NCBI GenBank assembly: GCA_002179805.1
Contig: NAVB01002489.1
Coordinates: 1 to 11,840, forward strand
Reading direction: 5' to 3'
Length of the DNA: 11,840 nt
Source of the DNA: Acanthamoeba lenticulata
Taxonomy: Eukaryota; Discosea; Longamoebia; Acanthamoebidae
Shown here: positions 1 to 8,382 of the stretch, piece after piece
Layout of the letters: each line of letters starts with the position of its first letter
How positions within the stretch are numbered: position 1 is the stretch's first letter
The notes under the pieces: model-generated
The model's input: only the letters and a program-made list of their open reading frames with translations
Told to the model about the DNA's origin: nothing
Database searches by the model: none
Translations under genes and position numbers: made by a program

Positions 1-1745
1 CGAGATCGACACCACACCATAAATACACGGTCTTGAGAGAGTGTTCATCATCGATTGCCATCACCAGAGCCAATCACGAAACCGAGGGTACCCGCAGGAG
101 ATAGAGGCAATAAGTGAGACACGCGATGGTGAGGCTCTTGCCGCTCCCGGTAGCATGTTGTAGGAGAAAGTTTTTCATGACGCACGCCTCCAGATTCTCT
201 ACTGGCTGCAGCAGGTCCTGCATGATAGCGTACACGGCCTCCCACTGTAGCGTCATGTGTTTCATACCCAGGAGGATGCAGCGCGAGATTTGTGCGCAAA
301 AACAACACGACAACAACAACAAGATTAGCAACAGCCATTCTTAAGATGAGGGGAGAGGGGTCGCGTGTGGGACCTGATGCAGCCGAGGTGGCTGCCTTGC
401 GGTGAAGGAAGCTAGGATGAGCTCCTTGAGCTTCTCAAGCTGGCCGTCCTTGACCAGGCTAAAGTCGATACAGGGGAGGTCCTCCGGCCGTGCAACCGGC
501 ACAGCTGCATTTCAAGAGAGGAGGATGAAGAAGAGTTAGTTTGCACATGTTGTTGACATATAGGCCTCAAGCTGCGTCTGCACCTTCGCCGAGCGACGGC
601 TGGGGTGGCAGCGTTGAAGGATCATTGTTGGTGTGGTGATCTTCGTCGTCTTCTTCCAAGCCTTCTTCACTCTCGCTGCCGCTGTGTTCCTCGTTATCCG
701 AGTCGCCGTTCCACTTGAGCTCTTCTTCTTCTTCTTCTTCTTCCTTTTCCTCTTCGTCGGCCTTCTCTTTGCCCTTGTCAACAAGGGTGCCGGTGCCGCC
801 GCCAACATTCACCATAGACGGTGATGGCGTCTGCACCGCCATGAAGTCACTCACCTCAGGCACAGTAACCGGCTCTTCGGTCGAAAACGTGCTCATTTCG
901 TTAGTGATTGGCCCTAAGCTGCTGCTGCTGCTGCTACTAGTAGCAGTAGAGGAGGAGAAAGAAGAAGAAGCCGGTGGGACAGCGGCGGTCGCATGCTGCT
1001 GTGGTGCGCTAGAAGCGGAACCTGCTGATGCGTCGGTGATGAGCTGCACGAGCCGCGAGTCGGCAATGATGTGTTGGAGCTCCGGCAAGGGCCTCTTGGT
1101 GACCCTGGTGGAAGAAGAAGAAGAAGAAGAAGCAGCAGCAGCAGCAGAGATTTCGGAGGAGAAGTGGCTTTTGAGTTTCTTGTTCGCCCGCCGGGCGGAC
1201 GAAGGAGGCTTATCGTCCTGCCGGCTGCCGTCAGAAGTTGAAGGTCGAGCACGCTTGATCAGGTTCGTGCTCGTTGTAGTCTTCTTCGTCTCCACCACGA
1301 CGCCAGTTGCTGGTGGTGGCTGAAGCAGAGGAGGAGAAGGAGGCTTTGCAGACCCCTGCGGCACACTGACCACACCGCCTGGAACTGCTGCTAGTGATGA
1401 CGATTGGCTGCAGCTGAAGGTTGAAGTTCTGTGGCCGCCACGGTCGGCCCTCGGTTGCACATCGATTGTGGTGGTAGCATCGTGCAGCGCCTTCAAAATT
1501 TTGATGCGATGACCGATCAAAACAATGCCCATTTCTTTGAGCAGTGCGTGGTCGACCCCGCTGCAGTCCTCGCGTTCGATGGCATGCTCGGCAAAGATGG
1601 CGCCATACCGAAGGGCGTCGCCCGACGAGAGGCCGCGTCTCTCAAAAAATGGGCTCGTCCAATACTTGAGCAAAGTGCAAGAAGAAGAAGAAGAAGAAGA
1701 GGCCGCCTCTTCCTCCTCGCCTGAATTCTGTATTCGAGGCTCCAT
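1..1745 (-). CDS. SAM domain protein with HsdR-like SF2 helicase domain (partial, 3' end outside window)
   Basis: Exons 1745-584, 504-374 and 244-92 keep one frame; the introns are 79 and 129 nt with GT-AG ends. A further intron probably starts at 91 and may end at 32. The ATG at 1743-1745 is the only in-frame Met upstream of the domain. Residues about 25-87 form a SAM domain ending in KEMGIVLIGHRIKILKAL. Residues about 88-387 are low complexity: Ser, Glu, Pro and Asp/Glu runs coded by triplet repeats. From about 398 the protein becomes globular. It shows an R-x-H-Q motif (RLHQ, 428-431) and a Walker A motif ATGSGKS (462-468) in the context FLLQHATGSGKSLTIACL. This arrangement, R-x-HQ then a QH(S/A)xGSGKS loop, is typical of the ATP-driven translocase of type I restriction HsdR subunits. 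No PD-(D/E)xK nuclease domain is visible before it. The SAM domain suggests oligomerisation or recruitment, and the helicase suggests action on DNA or RNA; both are inferred. Confidence 0.85.
720..743. repeat. TTC/GAA triplet repeat coding poly-Glu
   Basis: On the minus strand this run is read as GAA/GAG and encodes the Glu-rich stretch before LKWNGD in the SAM/helicase protein. Confidence 0.85.
1111..1147. repeat. GAA and AGC triplet repeats coding poly-Ser and poly-Ala
   Basis: In minus-strand sense the run reads Ala codons (GCTG phase) followed by Ser codons (TCT), giving an Ala5-Ser8-type tract in the linker of the SAM/helicase protein. Confidence 0.85.
1681..1700. repeat. GAA triplet repeat coding poly-Ser before the SAM domain
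   Basis: Read on the minus strand as TCT codons, it gives the Ser7 run (residues 16-22) directly before the SAM domain. Confidence 0.85.
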
Positions 1746-1884
1746 TTCTTCTATGTGGGCCGAGAAACTAACCGTTACGCGAGATGATCCTCTCCGCGTT
1801 GTGTCGGTTACCCCCCCCCCCAATTATTTGTTCATGAAAATAAAAACCGGAAAGAAAAAGCATGTAAAAAAAGAAAACAATATT

Positions 1885-1890
1885 TTTATT
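1885..1890 (-). terminator. Candidate polyadenylation signal AATAAA of the Ras-like gene
   Basis: The plus strand reads TTTATT, giving AATAAA in the transcript sense about 210 nt after the Ras stop codon and 140 nt before the next gene's ATG. Placement fits a 3' end signal, but no transcript evidence is available and the motif is short. Confidence 0.4.
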
Positions 1891-2023
1891 GTTAAAATCG
1901 CTCTTCCCCTTTGAGTGCCGGGGGCATATTAGGGTCCTTCTCTAAAGCCCTGATATGGTATAAGTGTTATCACACCATCACACCACGCCACCGCTACGCG
2001 CGCTTCATGTGCAGTGACATGTC

Positions 2024-2052
2024 TTCTCTCTCTTTCTCTCTCTCTCTCTCTC
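2024..2052. repeat. CT/GA dinucleotide microsatellite
   Basis: A nearly pure CT run on the plus strand with one T interruption. It lies in the presumed 3' UTR of the Ras-like gene, downstream of its stop at 2102. Confidence 0.85.
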
Positions 2053-2101
2053 CTGCTCTTTCTCGCGCAAGTTCTCCCTCATTCTGACAACTGCTCTCCC
2101 T

Positions 2102-3076
2102 CTAGAAGAGGGTGCACTTTTTCTTCTTGCCGACTGCAGCCGAGCGCTGGGTGTTGAGGTCGGGGTGCTTCTTGCGCCATTCGTCGATGGCGTGCACCAG
2201 CCACACGAATGATTCCACCACATTGAGTCGGCCCTTGGCACTCACCTCGAGGAAGCCGGTGCGGTGCTTGTCAGCCCACGATTGACCTTGCTCGGTCTCA
2301 ACCTCGCGGTCATGGGCGAGATCAGCCTTGTTGCCCGCCAGCATGATGGGCAGTGCAACAGGGTGCACTCGCTTGATGCTCTCATAGAACTTGTCCATGG
2401 CCTCGAAGCTGGTCTTGGAAGTGATGCTGTACACCAGCAGGAACCCATGCGCGTTCTTCATGTACTGGTCCAACAGTGCTTGAAAAAGAGAAGAGAAGAG
2501 AAGAGAGAGAAACAAGACAAGAGGTCAGCCACTCTTCCTGACCTTAGGCGCTGCTCTCTTTCGTGTGCTGCCCTCTCTTATTTATTCAAAACATGGTACC
2601 TTTGTACTCGTCCTGCCCTGCGGTGTCCATGATATCCAGAGTACAGGCCACACCGTCCACAGCCATTTCCTTGCTGTACAGCACAATATTGGTACAATAA
2701 AGTGGGCCGTGGGGGGGGGTCTGCAAGGTGTGACTAATAAAAGGAAACAAGACACGACGCCAAAAAGAACGGAAACGACGCAGCAGCAGCGGCAAAAAAG
2801 AGATAAAGAAGTGGAGGGAAGGAAATGCACAAACCGGTAGCTGTCCTCTACGGTGGGGTCGTATCGCTCGAGGAATTTGTCGTGAATGAATTGTACCGTG
2901 ATGGCGGACTGTGGAGCACGTACAGAATAAAAAGTAAAGAGAGAGAGAGAGAGAAGGAGATATTGATGCGTGAGTGCAACTACAACGCACAAGACAAAGA
3001 GAAGAACATATATCTGCACCTTGCCTACGCCGCCAGGTCCCATGACAACAAGTGTGTATTCCTTCATGGTTGTCAT
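2102..3076 (-). CDS. Ras-family small GTPase
   Basis: Exons 3076-3020, 2908-2835, 2673-2600 and 2478-2102 give 193 residues; introns are 111, 161 and 121 nt. All Ras motifs are visible: P-loop GPGGVGKS (13-20), effector loop YDPTVEDSY (35-43), DTAGQ (60-64) with the catalytic Gln kept, NKAD (118-121) and SAK (148-150). The tail is a KKKK patch followed by the CaaX box CTLF, which predicts prenylation and membrane attachment; a final Phe favours geranylgeranyl transfer in known systems. The effector region (VEDSYRK) leans towards Rap, whereas Gln at 64 is Ras-like rather than Rap-like (Thr). I therefore call it Ras-family without naming a subgroup. Pro follows the first P-loop Gly, where Ras has Ala. 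The start could instead be the second ATG at 3067, three residues later. Confidence 0.97.
2711..2719. repeat. G9 homopolymer in Ras intron 2
   Basis: Nine G on the plus strand (C in the transcript sense) inside the 161-nt second intron of the Ras-like gene. Confidence 0.9.
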
Positions 3077-3431
3077 GTGCTCTAAGAACAAGTTGTGCTT
3101 GCTTGCCGGTGGTGTTGTTGGTGGTCTTCTCGTCTTCAGGCGGGGCGCAAAAGTGGCCGGTGCCTGGTTGCTTTCTTAGCCGAAGGAGCGTGCGGCGAAC
3201 AACAATTCCAATTTTTTATTTTTATTCTTCTTTCCACAACCAATCAAAACGTTCGGGCAGTACTTAGCAGAAAAGGCACGCGCGCGTTGCCGCTATCACG
3301 CGCACCGAGTAATTGTGAGCCCCCCCCCACGTCGTTGCTGGGAGCTTTATTGGGCGAGACCGTAAAAGAGCAATAAGAGCCTCATGGGAGGGCTCTAGAG
3401 TCCTTGGCACCAACTTTCTCGACGCCACCAT
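3077..3431. other. Intergenic: 3' flank of the DUF2267 gene and 5' flank of the Ras-like gene
   Basis: This 355-nt stretch holds no convincing gene. It has a C9 tract on the plus strand (3320-3328), a sense-strand AATAAA (3346-3351), and a T-rich patch (3211-3230). Plus-strand frames here have Cys/Trp/Arg-rich composition and match no family I know. Confidence 0.6.
3346..3351 (-). terminator. Candidate polyadenylation signal AATAAA of the DUF2267 gene
   Basis: The plus strand TTTATT reads AATAAA in the transcript sense about 80 nt after the DUF2267 stop codon. The distance suits a short 3' UTR, but the call rests on motif and position only. Confidence 0.45.
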
Positions 3432-4212
3432 TCAGGCACTTGCCTGAGTGGTTGTTTGAGCAACAACCGGTTCAGCGTGGGCGCCGGACGACAGGTGGAA
3501 GAGGTCTTTCAGGTCATGGGGCATCACATTCTCGAGTTTCTTCATCTCTGGTGCGTTAATGTACTTGGCCAGCACTGGTCCGTGCCCCCCCCCAACTCAA
3601 GGGTTAGTTGATCATCTTCGCTGGACCGTGCCAGTGGGTGTGATGATGACGCCACCTTTGAAGACACCCATGGTCTTCCGCTCAATGTCGACTCCAAGCA
3701 CGCCTGGCCTGTTGCCCACGTGCAAGAGCACTGAGTCGAAAAAGTGCTGCTTTGTGCGTATGTCTTTTGAGTGGGAGTGGGAGTGGTAGGTAAGTGGCAG
3801 TTCAAACACAACCAAGAGAGAACAAAATAGGGGCAATCTGATGGAGACTCGAAGCCACCGTACCCTTGTCAGGCGTGCTGAAGGGGATCCAGCCTTCATA
3901 ATAGAAGCCCCGCACCAGCATAGGCAGCTGAGCCGCGAAGTTCACGGCATCCCCTATCGGCGCCCGGTCTCTGTTCATAAAAACTTGAACGATGAGCTAT
4001 CAGATCTGACCAAGGTCAGAAACTGAGCTGCGACCTAACCTGATCGTGAACAGGACCGCGCGGAGTAGAGTGTATGCTTGGTGAACGTCGTTAAGACCAC
4101 ATTCAACCTTGATGTCCTTGAGCCAGTGATGGGTCTTGTCGAGAGTCTTCTGGAAGATCTCGTGGACAGTGGACTCTTTGCCGCCGCCGAGTGTTGTTTG
4201 CTGGGTGGTCAT
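3432..4212 (-). CDS. DUF2267 domain protein
   Basis: Exons 4212-4040, 3970-3864, 3763-3656 and 3574-3432 give 176 residues; introns are 69, 100 and 81 nt. The protein shows the DUF2267 pattern. An opening helix contains KTHHWLKDI, followed by HQAYTLLRAVLFTIRDR, then AVNFAAQLPMLVRGFYYEGW (about residues 65-84). The second half carries a matching but weaker unit ending NVMPHDLKDLF. These families have two similar alpha-helical halves in which an 'AQLP' segment closes each half. No signal peptide or membrane segment is seen. The biochemical role of DUF2267 is not established. The family is mainly bacterial, so an intron-bearing copy in a protist points to old transfer from bacteria, which is an inference. 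The start at 4210-4212 gives MTTQQTT ahead of the domain, and the upstream sequence is a CA-rich leader. Confidence 0.9.
3585..3593. repeat. C9 homopolymer in DUF2267 intron 3
   Basis: Nine C on the plus strand (G in the transcript sense) within the 81-nt third intron of the DUF2267 gene. Confidence 0.9.
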
Positions 4213-4560
4213 GGCGTGTGTATGTGTGTGGTTGTGAAAGTACACCGAACTGCAGTTTATTTTTATTTTTTTTTTTTTTAAAGACTGACTGGGGAGCATT
4301 CTCTCTCATGCGGCGCCGGGATCTCGCTGCTTCTATCCACGAGCTGTCGGCTGCGAGCAAGCAGGGCGTGTGTGAGCTGTCGTCTGGATTCTCTGTTTCA
4401 AGGACAAGAAAAAGCTTTATGTATTTCCGAAGGAAGGTGCGCCAAGAAAAGATTTTTAATTATTGTTTTTCTTCGAGGTAAAGGAGCATTTGTACAAGTT
4501 CCTACAAAAGCGGACGTGGCTTGGGTTTTGGGGCTAGGCTTCCCTTGATGGTTTATATCT
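4213..4560. other. Intergenic: 3' flank of the C2/DUF1399 gene and 5' flank of the DUF2267 gene
   Basis: This 348-nt stretch holds no convincing gene. A T14 run (4266-4279) and a sense-strand AATAAA (4256-4261) lie close to the DUF2267 start; an AT-rich patch sits at 4450-4470. Either could carry the 3' end of the upstream gene. The leader just before the DUF2267 ATG is rich in CA dinucleotides in the sense direction. Confidence 0.55.
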
Positions 4561-7500
4561 TCAGCCGTAGTGCGGGGACAAGAGTGAATCAGGCTCTGTC
4601 AGACCACGAGACTTTGCCCGCTCAAGCACTTATGAGGCCAGTGTCAGTGAACACAGCGAACACCACCTCCCCACCTCCCGGTGATGGGAGAACCTTTGGC
4701 TACAGTTGCACTGTTGTGGTCGATGATAGCGCCTACAATTTGGTTGCAATCCATGTGATAGCGAACTGGATGCATCATCTGTTCGTTTGGTGTTTTCGTT
4801 AGCCTTGGCGTGTTGGCTGCTTGCGTTTTCTGGATGGTGGTGGTCGTCTTACGTGGGCGTGCCAGATTGTCTCCACAGCAAGAGTAGGAATTGGAGGTTC
4901 GGTGGTGGCCACATGAGCCAAGTGGCTCTGTTTTGAGTTATTGAGTGAGTGGTTCAAGTGAGACAACTGTTTGTTACTTTGGTTAATAAAAAGAAATGTA
5001 CCTTGTATGACAGCAAATATTGAAGGTAAGCCTCAGTAGCATGGTCAAGCCACTCCGTAGTTAGAGTCTCCTCACGCAATCGTAGAAAGAACCTCAGTTC
5101 TTGTGCGGCGCTATCAAGCAGATCCACACCCAAGTGCAAAAACTGTGTGCAGTGCGGCGTGTCCATGATTGAAAAAAAATTGCACTACAAGCAGCATAAA
5201 CCCATTCATTTACCTCTTGTTTGTTCCTTTGGCCCCACGCAATGGCTGTCTCTCCTTGATATTGAGGGTTGAGAGATCCAACATCGGAGATGTCTTTGAT
5301 GCTACCGAAGAGGGTAATGGAGGCACGAGCATAATCAAGTGGATTGAACATGTGTAAAATCATTACACACAGAACATCTGCAATATGTGCATAACAATAA
5401 GCCACAAATATATCCAAAAACATCACTCAACCTGCTCGAACCTTCAGGCAGGAAAAGTTGCAGATCTTCACACCGCTTTTTCAGAGGCTGCAGGAAACCA
5501 CTCATCATCAGCTCGGGAAAGGGAGGTAGGGAAAAGATCAAACCGCAATCTGTACCAGAAATTGTTGATAACGGACCACTGCGTTCTTGATAAAGGCCGC
5601 AGCTGATGCAAAGGGGAGCATAATTGTGAAGGTGAGATATGGGGGGCAATCAGATAATACATAATCAAACTCAGGGCAAGAAGGTACGCACAACTGTACT
5701 GCTCCTGCGTAAAGCATGTTTTGATAATTCTGTACACGAGGAGGACAGTAAGCCAATAACAAACGAAAAAAAAAAAAAAAAAGAAGAAAAGCGAGAACAC
5801 TCTAAAATCAAGTTGCGTTTTACCGCAGGTATTGCAGGGCCCAGGTGCTCAAGTCCCGTCGAATGTCCCCGATCGACTTGCGCAACTGATTCTGCGCTGC
5901 TGGATCTGGTTGAACGTTGAAGGTACTGCAAAGTAATGTGGAATCGACGTCAAGTTAGGCGCCAACTTGCGTGCGGGTCTCAATGTTGGCTACGTACTGC
6001 GGGCTCATGACGGAGAGGCGAGGCGACGTAGGTAACACATTTCCTGAATAGAGCGCAGTTAACCGTGGCAAACGAGGATCCAGAAGATGTTGGCCGCTGC
6101 CTCCTCCGCTTCCAGCGAGTAATGTCGTTTGGCGCCGCACGTGAGGGCTTGGACTCTGGTTATTTCTGTTTTTGCTTTTGACTTTCAGTGTGTCTTGTCC
6201 AGTGCAGGCGCAAAAGGACAAGGAAGGATATACCCTGCAGCTGCTTGTGTGTGCGCTAGAGCGCTTGGATTGGTAGATCGGCGTTGCAGCAGGAGAGGCG
6301 ACCCAGAGTTTGATAGAGGTGCAGCATCTGCAACTCGATTGTTGCGCGGTGATGACGGAAGTGCTCCGCCCGAGGCTCTCGGAGAAAGGGGGCTGGCACG
6401 TTGCCCTGCACCCTGCGAGTTGCCAGACTGCACCGTGGCAGAGGCATGAGCTTGGGGCTGGCCCTGCGCTTGTGCTTGAGCATTCTGTGCTTGGGCCTGT
6501 GCTTGTGCTTGTGCTTGAGCAAAAGCCAAAGCTTGAGTCTGGAGGAGCGCCTTGTGCCGGGAAGCGGTTGCGACAAGATCAAGGTAAAGATGGCAGGTAT
6601 TGGCCGAGTGTCCTTTGGTTGTGCATAGCTGACACACCACCGAAGCACCACGGGGAGAGACTGATTGGGGAGAAGATGAAGTTGAATCTCCAGATCCACT
6701 ACTGCCGCCCGCGCCTTGCTTTGCCGCTCGAGTGGAGGTCATCTGGGCCGACTCTGCCACCGGTCGCATTGAATTAACCTTGGCCATTTCTTCGTAATAG
6801 TCGTTGTCATCGTAGGCGCTCGAGTCAGAGCTGCCGCTCTCGCTGTTGTGCCGTCTCTTGTCCAGTTGTGAAGCCAAAGCAATGGAAGTTGAAGGAGGCT
6901 GACCGACTTCGTTGTCGTCGTTGTCGTCATCGCCATCGTCGTCGTCGTCGTCGTCAGCAGCGGCAAGGGAAGCAGGTGTGGTGGAGAGGCTGTCGGCAAT
7001 CTGGGTCACAAGGACCGCCTTTGTGGGCAAAGGGAACACCGAATGGCGGTAGTTGGAAGAGGAGGGCGATGGAGATGGTGAACTGCTGCCTCCGTTCTCC
7101 GCGAATTGTGCCTTCAGCGACTGGTTGATGTTCGAGAAGTTTCCTACGGTGTCGTAAATGTTCTGACTCTCCTTCTCCTCCGACTTCCGCATCTTCTTCT
7201 CGAGCTTTTCCTTCTCTTTCTTCTCCTTCTTTTCCCGCTTCAACCTCTGCTTCTCTTCTTTACGCGATAGTTTCGGAGGTGGAGGTTCGTCAGTAACCGA
7301 GCTTCCGCTGTCAGTTCCTGGTTGGCTGCTGTTAAGCAGACCGCTTTTGCCAGCAGCATTGCGATCGCCTGATTTCTTCTTCTTGCCAAAGTTCATGGCT
7401 AGCAGCCCAATGCGTAGTTCTCCTGCTTGCGTATTCTCCAGCTTCAGCCATCCAATGGTCTCCTCCATCTCAACCAGGTGCCCTATATCCGTAACTAACA

Positions 7501-8002
7501 CTTCTCCCATGCGGTCGTTTTCTTCGTTTCCACAATCCTGTTGTGTGCACATATTCCCCCCCCCCCCAAAAGCCCACCAGCGGTCGTCAAGGAGGAGGTT
7601 AGCACGACACTGACGCCAAGCGAACGAACTGGCCAGTTGTGTCACCTTCACACGAAATAGGAGGCGGTCTGCGGTGGATTTCAGTTCCAGGCTGAACTGA
7701 GCGTTGAACTGTGCGCAAGAAACGAAATGTGTGTGTGTGAGAAAGACGAAGTCGTCGAGGTCATTGAACTAACGCACCTGCGGATTGAGCGTTCCTTCCA
7801 CAACCTTGGTTTTGATTTCAGCTCGAGAGGCTGACAGGGTGGTCAAAACAACATACGGATTGGCCCGTCCTGCCTCAACATAAATCGTTAAGATAAACTG
7901 CTATGACACTTCAGGCATCATGAAGCAGGGTAACGCACCATCTGGTCTTCTTGTTGCCAAATTACGCGCTTCAACTACTCTTACCTGCAGCTGTAGAGGC
8001 AT
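4561..8002 (-). CDS. C2 domain, CCHC zinc knuckle and DUF1399 (GRDP-like) protein
   Basis: Fourteen exons: 8002-7939, 7869-7778, 7708-7646, 7537-6234, 6165-5998, 5925-5824, 5729-5692, 5602-5556, 5487-5442, 5377-5214, 5142-5002, 4927-4853, 4778-4694, 4595-4561. They total 2424 nt, 807 residues. Residues 1-125 are a C2 domain: VRVVEARNLA, ANPYVVLTT, then GEVLVTDIG and LRIGLLAMNFG. The 560s mark the end of a disordered middle with a Lys/Glu helix (about 164-195), an Asp run (267-282), a CX2CX4HX4C knuckle (Cys375 to Cys388) and an Ala-Gln tract (406-432). From 565 on it matches DUF1399: AVVRYQQFLPL (618-628), HMFNPLDY (650-657), and a second unit with TIWHAHMMHPVRYHMDC (763-779). WH-x-H and PVRY are hallmarks of plant glycine-rich domain proteins. 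Those family members are linked to growth and stress. Membrane and nucleic-acid binding here are inferred. The last exon is the least certain. Confidence 0.85.
6465..6530. repeat. Imperfect hexamer repeat coding the Ala-Gln tract
   Basis: Repeats of the type GCTTGT/GCTTGG on the plus strand encode alternating Ala and Gln in the C2/DUF1399 protein (residues about 406-432), just after the zinc knuckle. It is an in-frame coding repeat whose length should vary between strains. Confidence 0.75.
7556..7567. repeat. C12 homopolymer in intron 3 of the C2/DUF1399 gene
   Basis: Twelve C on the plus strand (G in the transcript sense) inside the intron 7645-7538. The intron must be removed here: the tract would otherwise interrupt the C2 domain with Gly residues. 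Confidence 0.9.
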
Positions 8003-8382
8003 TTTATGACGGCTCGTCGGGGCTTGAACAAACGTTGAAGATACTCAAGGGTATGAATATGTTTCACTGCTTGCGTCTGGGCTGCAGCTCTGTTTTGATG
8101 GTGAGCAGAGGATAAAAGAGTTTTGAGATACCAACGTCTACTTGCACCGCGTAACGGCGACATTTCCCTTTCGACGACTCCGTATCGCAAAAGAAGGAGG
8201 ACGAGTTCTTCTTTTTTGACCACCGCTGGTCTTTATTTAGGTTTGCGTGTCGTTCGAATGGTGCTTGCGGGCAATCTATCCGCGGCAACTACAAGCTGTG
8301 CACGGAGGAGTCACTCAGTAAAATCAATAAATAAAGCTATTTTGGTTTGTGTGCAAGGGTACGAGGTTGGTTGCTAACCACC
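8003..8382. other. Intergenic: 3' flank of the EF-hand gene and 5' flank of the C2/DUF1399 gene
   Basis: This 380-nt stretch holds no recognisable gene. It contains a sense-strand AATAAA (8232-8237) that suits the end of the EF-hand gene. Short frames on both strands lack family features. Confidence 0.55.
8232..8237 (-). terminator. Candidate polyadenylation signal AATAAA of the EF-hand gene
   Basis: The plus strand TTTATT gives AATAAA in the transcript sense about 145 nt after the EF-hand stop codon. Motif and position only. Confidence 0.35.

Larger units (their letters stand above)
1746..2101. other. Intergenic: 3' flank of the Ras-like gene and 5' flank of the SAM/helicase gene
   Basis: This 356-nt stretch holds no credible gene. 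It contains a run of 11 C on the plus strand (1811-1821), an AT-rich patch with a sense-strand AATAAA (1885-1890), and a CT dinucleotide tract (about 2024-2052) just after the Ras stop codon. The plus-strand reading frames crossing it are continuations of shadows of the SAM exon. Confidence 0.6.

Noticed and set aside
1..31. A fourth SAM/helicase exon (ACC GTG TAT TTA...)
   Set aside because: A 60-nt intron 91-32 is possible, but the 31 nt left are too few to recognise a helicase motif and they contain another possible donor, so the exon is not claimed.
715..1323. Plus-strand open frame of 202 codons
   Set aside because: It is the antisense of the SAM/helicase exon 1. Its Ser, Glu and Leu runs come from the triplet repeats and it has no domain features.
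5538..5762. A separate DUF1399 gene starting at an in-frame ATG near 5618 or 5718
   Set aside because: It would start inside the first DUF1399 unit, and the region before it has intron-like composition. The phase-compatible micro-exon model explains the sequence better.
5955..6221. C2 gene ending at the TAA at 5955-5957 after an ...ANIETRTQVGA tail
   Set aside because: A strong GTACGT donor at 5997 and acceptor before 5925 join in frame to a peptide leading into DUF1399. It remains a possible alternative transcript.
6129..6777. Overlapping plus-strand frames of 106 and 155 codons
   Set aside because: They are antisense to the large exon of the C2/DUF1399 gene and arise from its repetitive, stop-poor sequence.
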